NCBI GenBank assembly: GCA_947650365.1
Contig: OX393557.1
Coordinates: 4,878,715 to 4,942,714, forward strand
Length of the DNA: 64,000 nucleotides
Direction of reading: 5' to 3'
Origin: Chamaelirium japonicum
Taxonomy: Eukaryota > Streptophyta > Magnoliopsida > Liliales > Melanthiaceae
Below the pieces are notes generated by a model. It did no database searches. It saw only the letters and a program-made list of their open reading frames with translations, and was not told the DNA's origin. The translations under genes and the position numbers were made by a program. Within the stretch, counting starts at the first letter, position 1. Every line of letters begins with the position of its first letter. Shown here in pieces: positions 36,728-64,000 of the stretch.

Positions 36728-39506
36728 TATCATTTCTCTCTCTACTTTCTAATCTCCATAACTTACATACCATCCAATTCAATCAAGAATTGTGGGGCGA
36801 GGTTCCTGATCAAGACGGCAAAGAAATTTTCCCTACAACAGCGTTTTTCCTCACCGATATCTTTCTTGCACCCCTCTCTATGTATGTGCGGTGCTCAAGA
36901 TTTTTTGAAGCCCTCCGACGATTATGGCACGCATCGGTGAGTCCCTTTCTCTTTCCCCCTTCTCATTTCCATCCCCTTATCTTTCCCTTCCTTCTCTCTT
37001 CCTTTTCGGTGTTGCAATAAGGCACAACAACAGCCATAGCATGGTGCTATTGGCTGGTGCAATAGAGAATAAGAGCAGCCATACTGGGTTGTTGCTAACT
37101 ACTAAAACAATAGTAATTGTTGTTTGTGTTAGCCCTTTTTGCCCGATCAAACCTTGATCGAACTCTCCTTCGGCAACCGTTGTTCCTCTGGCAATCTCTC
37201 CTTCAATTTTTTCTCTATTCTCCCTCTAATCTATTTCAATTTTTGATTTTCACTCTCTCAAATCTGATGTCTGATCTTTCTTAGATTTCTGATTTTATAT
37301 ATGTTTCCACTTGCAAAAACTATTTTTTTTTGAACTCAGATTCTACTCTTTTTATCACTAAAAAATCATATTTCTACCTTTCTACTCTATATCTTTTTCC
37401 TTCTCATCTCTCTCTTAAAACTTATTTTATTTCTTCCCTCACTCTCCTCTCTTTCTTCCTTCCTGTTTTTCTCATTCTCATTCTCTTCCTGTACAATCTC
37501 TGAAATCATATCTTTGCTTACTTTTTAAAATCTCTCTCTTATTCTCTCTTTTATATTTTCTTTTTAGATTCTCTCTTGTATTCCCTCTCTTAACTTTAAT
37601 TCTCTTATATTTTCTCTCTCTAGTTTCTATATTTAAATTATTATTTTTCTCTAGAAATTTAATGGAAATATATGTGGGCTGGTGTATATTTTGACCCATG
37701 AATTGCAGTTTTTTTATCTATTTGCAAGCTTGATCGGTTAACATCTGTCACGTTTTCAAGTGGAGGAGTCTGATTTTGATTCAGGTGACACTACCTGCGC
37801 TTATCACATATTTTTTTCTTTATTATATATATTAGTTTTTTTTTTTGAAACTTGACATACATTTTATCGATTATCTTTAATTACTTATAGGATGGATTAA
37901 ACATAATAATTATAATAGTATGACTTTGTTTTCTTTTCTTCGTATTTATAGTTTGAATCATATTTCATACATTTGGTATTGATAAATGATTTAGTTGTTG
38001 AAACATTGATGGTTTTCATTTTATTTTAAAGTACATAGTTGACTTTTTGGCCACGAGTGGGTGGATATATATATTTTTGTTGGACTAACAATGTGGAGAA
38101 TTGTGGGTCTCTTACAATGTATATTCAAAGGCCTTGGCAACCCCTGAAGTGAGTAATAAAAATACTTAAGATTAGCAATAAAATTAAATAAACATAAAGG
38201 AGGTTGTCTATCGTCTTGAGGTTCACGCTGTGTTATTTCGAAGTTGAATGCCCTCCTGTCATGCCTTAGGGTGTGGCCGGCCGTCGTCCTGTAGAATATA
38301 ATTCCCGAAGCAAGTAAGATGGGTATAAAGCTCCTCCATGAAAGACAAAAAATCGTATTTGGCTAAATATATATGTGTTTCTTTTTCTTTTTCTTCTTCT
38401 TCTCTCTCTTATCCCTCTACCAGTATGTCTGTTTGCGGGTTCCCCACCTCTCTCTTTAAGGGAACAACATCAACAGGTCCATGAACTCTTAATTGAACAA
38501 ACTTAATAAATATAATCAATCGATGGTGGATGTAGTATTTAGTTGTAGGGTAATATTTTAAGTATTTTCTAATTGTTAGTTTTGTCTACCTTGTCTTACT
38601 TACTTTTGTGGTTTTTCGGATTTACTATTGGTTGTTCGTCTTTTTGCATAAATCTAAAATATATATTTTCTTGAAAATATATAATTTTCTAGTCCTTCTA
38701 CTAGTTAAGTGATGTCACATTAACGTCTCCTATGGTATATTTTTGAGGCGCAAGTGCTCTTCAGCTGTAGCTGGTTCAAGGAGTTACATTAGTAGCTTTA
38801 ATATTGTTGATGGTTGTTTTTTATTGTGTGGTTCTCTTCTCTTCGGTTGTATTTCTTCTTTCTGCTATTAGTACTCGGACATATTCTTGTAAATGCTCTG
38901 ATGTAACTAAAACAATTTAGTTTATTAATAATGATAATTGATAATTTAGTTATCTTTCTGCTTTATTACTATTTACCATCTGTATAATAATAATAATTTT
39001 TTAAAAATGGTCCTAATTCTCCGTATTTTTTGATTTACTTATTTATAAAGCTGATGAAAAATCTGGGGTGTTACATCAACTCTAACCGACTTGGTATCTC
39101 ATACCAATGATCGAGATAGACCATCTCTCCTATGGAGAAGATCAGTGTGTTACAGTCTTATAAGCTTAGTGTCCAGGCTAGCAACCGACTGCGAACCTAC
39201 ACAAGTGTGTACGGGTGACCCACATCTTCTATATATAGATCTCATCCACATACCTGAGTCACCTCAACTGCACTAATATGGACTAGTAGATTTATGCATC
39301 TCATGCACGATGGTGTGTGAATAGTAGTGTATGATCATAATCAAGTGTCGTCATTGCTGAATTTGGCATATATGACACACCGATTCCAATGCTTGGTGTA
39401 ATAGACGACTGTGATCATGAGTACGTCAATCGAGCTGACCATTCAGGCTAAACGTTTCACGGTGTTCACTCCCCTCAATTTGCCTCGATTCATTCCAGTT
39501 GCTTCA

Positions 39507-39510
<4 letters not shown>

Positions 39511-39550
<40 letters not shown>
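39511..39550. repeat. (GA)n microsatellite
   Basis: A GA run of about 40 bp. Confidence 0.97.
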
Positions 39551-39552
<2 letters not shown>

Positions 39553-39786
39553 CCAATCCCTCCTCTGCTGTGCTCCTTTATATTTCTCCTTTCTCCTCCT
39601 CCTTTCTCTAGCTCCTTCTTCCTCTATACTCCTTCCTCCTTCGTCATCCTTCCTCTATTTCCACAGTGTAGAAACCTAAAGCACATGTTGGCGTTGCCGA
39701 CATTACTGTGTCGATGTCAAATATCGATAGTTGCACTGCTGACATTATCGGATGGCAACCGTCGACAAGCATTTTCTCTTCCATCG

Positions 39787-39791
<5 letters not shown>

Positions 39792-39833
<42 letters not shown>
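39792..39833. repeat. (GA)n microsatellite
   Basis: A GA run of about 42 bp, about 240 bp from the previous one. Confidence 0.97.
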
Positions 39834-39836
<3 letters not shown>

Positions 39837-40388
39837 TCGTTCTCCCCTCTCCCAGACTGATTTTTTTTTGCACTAGCAAGGGGACGCTCCAGATGCTTAG
39901 TGATGCATCTTGACCGTTCCCCCTAATGCGCAAGGAGTAAGGGAGCAGTCTGATTGTGTATATAAGGGTACAGGTGAATGTAAGGGTACGGGTGAATGCA
40001 CGGGTCATGATTGGGTGTAAAGTTTAGATCAGACGGCTCCCTACTCTTCAATGAACAGTCTAAATGCATCATTGAGCATATGGATCAATAGTTTGTTGGA
40101 GCAAAAAAATTTGGGGGACTTAGTGTTAGGTCCCTGATATTATATTAGTTTGGTGAAAATGACAAACAACAAGATGCTTTTGCATCAGGTCCCTCCCCAA
40201 AAGACATAATGACAACAGGTCCCTTCGTTGACTTTTTCACGCCTTCAAATGACAAAACTGTCATTCTATTATCCATTCAACCAACCAACCCTAAACATAA
40301 CACTAAATCTAAACCCTAAATAGTGAACTCTAACCCTAATTCTATACTGCTAACAGTCTCTAATCTTAACCTTAACCAAATCACTATG

Positions 40389-40553
40389 GCAGACCGAAAT
40401 CATTGTAGCAATCCAAAATCACTATAGTAGTCCGAAACACTTTAGCAGACCGAAACACTGTAGCGGCCCATAATGTTGTAGCAGTTCGAAACACTCTAGC
40501 AGTTCAAAAAACTGTAGCAGCCCAAAATACTGTAGTGGTCCGAAATTGTTACA
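40389..40553. repeat. 18-bp degenerate minisatellite
   Basis: About nine units of 18-19 bp of the form GCAGTCCGAAACACTGTA, each with one to several differences. Confidence 0.8.
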
Positions 40554-41585
40554 GTGATTTGTGTCAACATCTGGATTCTATATAATTTATGTACATCCAT
40601 ATGTTGGGGTAAAATGGATAGTGAAATTAATATTGTTTTAAAGGGACTATTCACTAAACCGAAACATTGTCAGTCCTTAGCTCAAACCGATCTCTTGTCA
40701 AGGACCTAAGTCACATTGCCCTAAAAAATTCCTCCCAAACCTATGTAGTTGTCGGTCGCATCAACACCCATCCTAGCACCCACCGCCACTTGATTAGTGA
40801 CGGCGCCCCACCTCAAAGAACTCTTTTAAGAATCAAAGAAAACACTTATTTTTTTGGTAGATAAGAAAGCACTCCTTTAAGAATAAAAAATTGATAGCCA
40901 ACTCGTTTGTCAAAGTTTGTCACAAACTTAACCTGACCAACTTGATGTGGCACAATCATAGTCGTTCATTGCACACAGCCACAACTAATATATTCACGCT
41001 CAACCCCAACCGTCACCCAAATGGACGACAGTGACCGAGTGCTGCATCAAGTTGGCAATCAAAAGTTGGCAAAATATGCCTTGGACCACCAATGTAAATG
41101 TAGTTGGATGTGGACTTCTCAACCACCTAATGTTCTCTATTGGAGGGAACAAGTTTCAAAGCACAATTTTGGATGATCTAGAATATGCCAATCATTATCT
41201 GCAACATAGATAAATAAATAAATACGTACACGTGTATTAAAAAATTTATCAAGAGGGTACACGTGTAAAGACCTAACTGGGCAGTTTAGAAATTTTGCTA
41301 TTTGGAATCCAACATGGAATCACAGTGTTTCTTTCGGTTTGCTTAGCAGTCAGGACTACTCTACTTCGTTGTTGGGGTTCAGCTCGTCGTCTATTCCCGG
41401 TTGACATCAATCCTGGCCAGTTTCAGGTGATCTCAAAATCCCAACCCGGATCCAAAAAAATCGGATTAGGCTCGGGTTGGATCGCCCAAGTTGCAGCCCT
41501 ACAATTAAGGAGCAAGCCCTTGCAAAAGTCAGAAACAGATGTAAGGGTGTGTGAGTGAGATGCTGCCGAGTGCTTCACTCTGACC

Positions 41586-42042
41586 TAGGTGTGTCAACGG
41601 GTCGTGTCGGTTCGGGTTTGTGTCGTGTCTAGTTTCGGGTCGTGTCCAAAACCCCTAGATCCGGATCCGACCCGTTTAACTAATCGTGTCTATATCCTAA
41701 ATCCGTACCCGACCCTCTAATAAATGGGTAGACCCGATAGGATCCGGTAAGACCCATTCACCACACGGGTCTATTCAGTTGACCCGATCCGGCTCGACCC
41801 GATAGACCTGTTGGTGCTATATATTACAGTATCGGATTGCGGGTAGACCCGACTCGACCCGATCCGACACGACCTGTTGAATTTTAAACGGATCTTCCCA
41901 GATCTACCGTGTCCAGGTCCTAAATCCGGACCCAACCCATTTATTAAACGGATTTATCGTGTGGATCCGTTTACGACCCGAACACGTTTAACTCTGACCC
42001 AGACTCGATTACTTCGTGTCGGGTCCAATATTGCCACCCCTA
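41586..42042. mobile_element. hAT-type MITE, 457 bp, upstream of the UAP gene
   Basis: Ends TAGGTGTGTCAACGG and ATATTGCCACCCCTA are imperfect inverted repeats. The flanks are a perfect 8-bp target duplication, CTCTGACC at 41578-41585 and 42043-42050. The interior repeats CGACCCGAT/ATCGGGTC-type motifs and can fold back. Its right end is about 460 bp from the start codon of the pyrophosphorylase gene, inside the probable promoter region. Confidence 0.93.
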
Positions 42043-42133
42043 CTCTGACCAGGAAATAGCAACCGACGAAGGACAGCATGGTCCGCATTCTCAAAGTAAA
42101 AAGCATGCGGAGGGACTTGGTTCTTCCAAAGAG

Positions 42134-42338
42134 AGTAAAGTAAACTTTAATTTTCAACATATACCATTGCATCTATACGGAACCCAATAGATCTGCACCG
42201 TTGAATCATGATCCGGCTCATGGGAGCCAGTTCCAAGTAAAGTAAACTTTAGTTTGCTACCTGTACCACTGCATCTGTACGAAACTCAGTTGAAAATAGA
42301 TCTGCACCGTTGAATCCCGATCCCGCGCATGGGAGCCA
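42134..42338. promoter_or_regulatory. duplicated 102-bp segment in the UAP upstream region
   Basis: AGTAAAGTAAACTTTA starts at 42134 and again at 42236. The units align through ACCATTGCATCTATACG/ACCACTGCATCTGTACG, ATAGATCTGCACCGTTGAATC and CATGGGAGCCAG. The second copy ends about 160 bp before the ATG. Position alone makes it part of the promoter or 5' leader; no function is shown. I see no clear TATA box between 42043 and the ATG. Confidence 0.75.
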
Positions 42339-42435
42339 GGAATACAGGGAAATAGAGGCACCCGGACCCGGGAATAGAGACGAGCCGAACCCCTTCTCTT
42401 GCTCTAATTCCAGATTGAGAGGGAGGGAAGAGAGT

Positions 42436-42437
<2 letters not shown>

Positions 42438-42494
<57 letters not shown>
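42438..42494 (+). repeat. (TG)n-(AG)n microsatellite in the 5' leader
   Basis: TG run of about 24 bp followed by about 33 bp of AG, ending 7 bp before the ATG at 42502. The frame through it is open and joins the gene's frame from an ATG at 42310, but that extension is translated repeat and is not credible as protein. Confidence 0.95.
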
Positions 42495-42497
<3 letters not shown>

Positions 42498-42501
42498 GGA
42501 G

Positions 42502-63278
<20,777 letters not shown>

Positions 63279-64000
63279 GTAAACAAAAAGATTGAATATT
63301 CTCAGCAAAAGACAATTCTTAAAACCTTCACAAATAAGGCTGCAGAAATTTTTTAAGATTAAGTTAACTTTCTATTTAGATCATTATTATTTATCTTAAT
63401 TGTTCTTGCTTTTGTTAAAATCACTGAATCCGCTTTTGGGGTTTCTACTGTTTTGTACCCATCATAATTAGATGTATGGTTTTGAAAGAAAGCTATATGA
63501 ACGTGTGTTATATCTTTGTGCTTTCTATTCATGATGTTCAAATATTAATGAGCAAAAAAAAAGACTAACAAGTTCAACCATCTGCATGATGATGCGGTCA
63601 AACATTAAATGGTGTCTCTGTATGAATCGACACATGTTTTTTGCTTTCAATAGATAGGTCAAATAAGAGATTTATTAGAGCCCATGGAGGGTTCCTGTAC
63701 AAAAATTATTTTTATCTTGGTCTTATTATATTATCTGCATATGGCTTGGAGCACTTATAGGACAAGATTTTCTACGAAGCTGTTGACAAGTTGAAACTTA
63801 CTAGATGGAAAATCATATAAAGCTAAATGAAATAGGCTTAATATTATATTAATTGACTTGAGCTACTGGTCCACATTCTGATTCAGGCCTTGACAAAATT
63901 CATTTTATTCATGTGTGGATCACTTATATGAAAACAGTTTGTGAGGATCTGTTAATACTATTAATGGTTCTGGATACAAGGTGTTGTGTAATTCAAGGCA
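63279..64000 (+). other. start of UAP intron 10
   Basis: Begins with donor GTAAAC. No further exon is recognised before the window ends. Confidence 0.7.

Larger units (their letters stand above)
36728..41585. other. non-coding stretch, no gene recognised
   Basis: T/C-rich sequence to about 37680, then AT-rich DNA to 39060. Short (GA)n microsatellites lie at 39511-39550 and 39792-39833, and a few AAACCCTAA-like motifs at 40285-40340. Open frames are short and domainless. I see no second gene, tRNA or rRNA. Confidence 0.45.

Noticed and set aside
40285-40340. AAACCCTAA-like motifs suggesting interstitial telomere repeats
   Set aside because: Only a few imperfect, unevenly spaced motifs; not a tandem array.
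42310-42501. Upstream in-frame ATG extending the UAP protein by 64 residues
   Set aside because: The extension would be Val-Cys and Arg-Glu repeats from the TG/AG microsatellite; the ATG at 42502 begins family-like sequence.

Overview
This is a 64-kb piece of a flowering-plant nuclear genome. The evidence is spliced genes with GT-AG introns, an L1-type LINE, Ty1-copia retrotransposons, a TRIM element, hAT-type MITEs and many long (GA)n and (TA)n microsatellites. I could not place it to family or species. Only one host gene is clearly supported. It is the 5' part of a UDP-N-acetylglucosamine pyrophosphorylase (UDP-GlcNAc diphosphorylase) gene on the + strand: ten coding exons between 42502 and 63278, 299 codons, running off the right edge. 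It makes UDP-GlcNAc from UTP and GlcNAc-1-phosphate for protein glycosylation and GPI anchors. Nearly everything else is transposable element, foldback sequence, minisatellite or microsatellite.

Layout. 1-13.7 kb: non-genic DNA with a large diverged inverted repeat (3.9-5.0 kb), a 661-bp tandem duplication (5.7-7.1 kb), a hAT-type MITE (8.15-8.73 kb), and a cluster of palindromes built from hairpins beside (CT)(AT)(AG) microsatellites (9.6-10.9 kb). 13.7-17 kb: a complete 352-bp TRIM retrotransposon, a 5'-truncated LINE with poly(A) and a likely target duplication, and a second hAT-type MITE. 17-24.5 kb: AT-rich DNA with small inverted-repeat elements and a repeat pair. 24.5-36.7 kb: a GC-rich, gene-poor composite repeat into which a 6.6-kb Ty1-copia element (minus strand, perfect 5-bp target duplication GGTCG) has inserted; its right side carries a 14-copy 65-bp minisatellite and a likely LTR. 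36.7-42.5 kb: non-coding DNA, a third hAT-type MITE with a perfect 8-bp target duplication, and a duplicated ~100-bp segment just upstream of the gene.

Inside the gene, introns 3 (8.8 kb) and 7 (7.7 kb) are swollen by repeats. Intron 3 holds a decayed sense-strand copia element, itself cut by two solo LTRs (2,247 bp with target duplication ACTCT; 640 bp with CTATA/CTATG) and a small inverted-repeat element, with a larger hAT-type MITE downstream. Intron 7 holds a string of four different foldback elements separated by (TA)n tracts of about 65-140 bp.

The best candidate for something poorly described is the set of microsatellite-bounded foldbacks. One family, with nested hairpins that share a conserved stem, occurs at both 9.9-10.9 kb and 59.0-59.5 kb, about 49 kb apart. 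TA-microsatellite-associated elements (Micron in rice, TAFT in maize) are known, so novelty depends on a database comparison I could not run.
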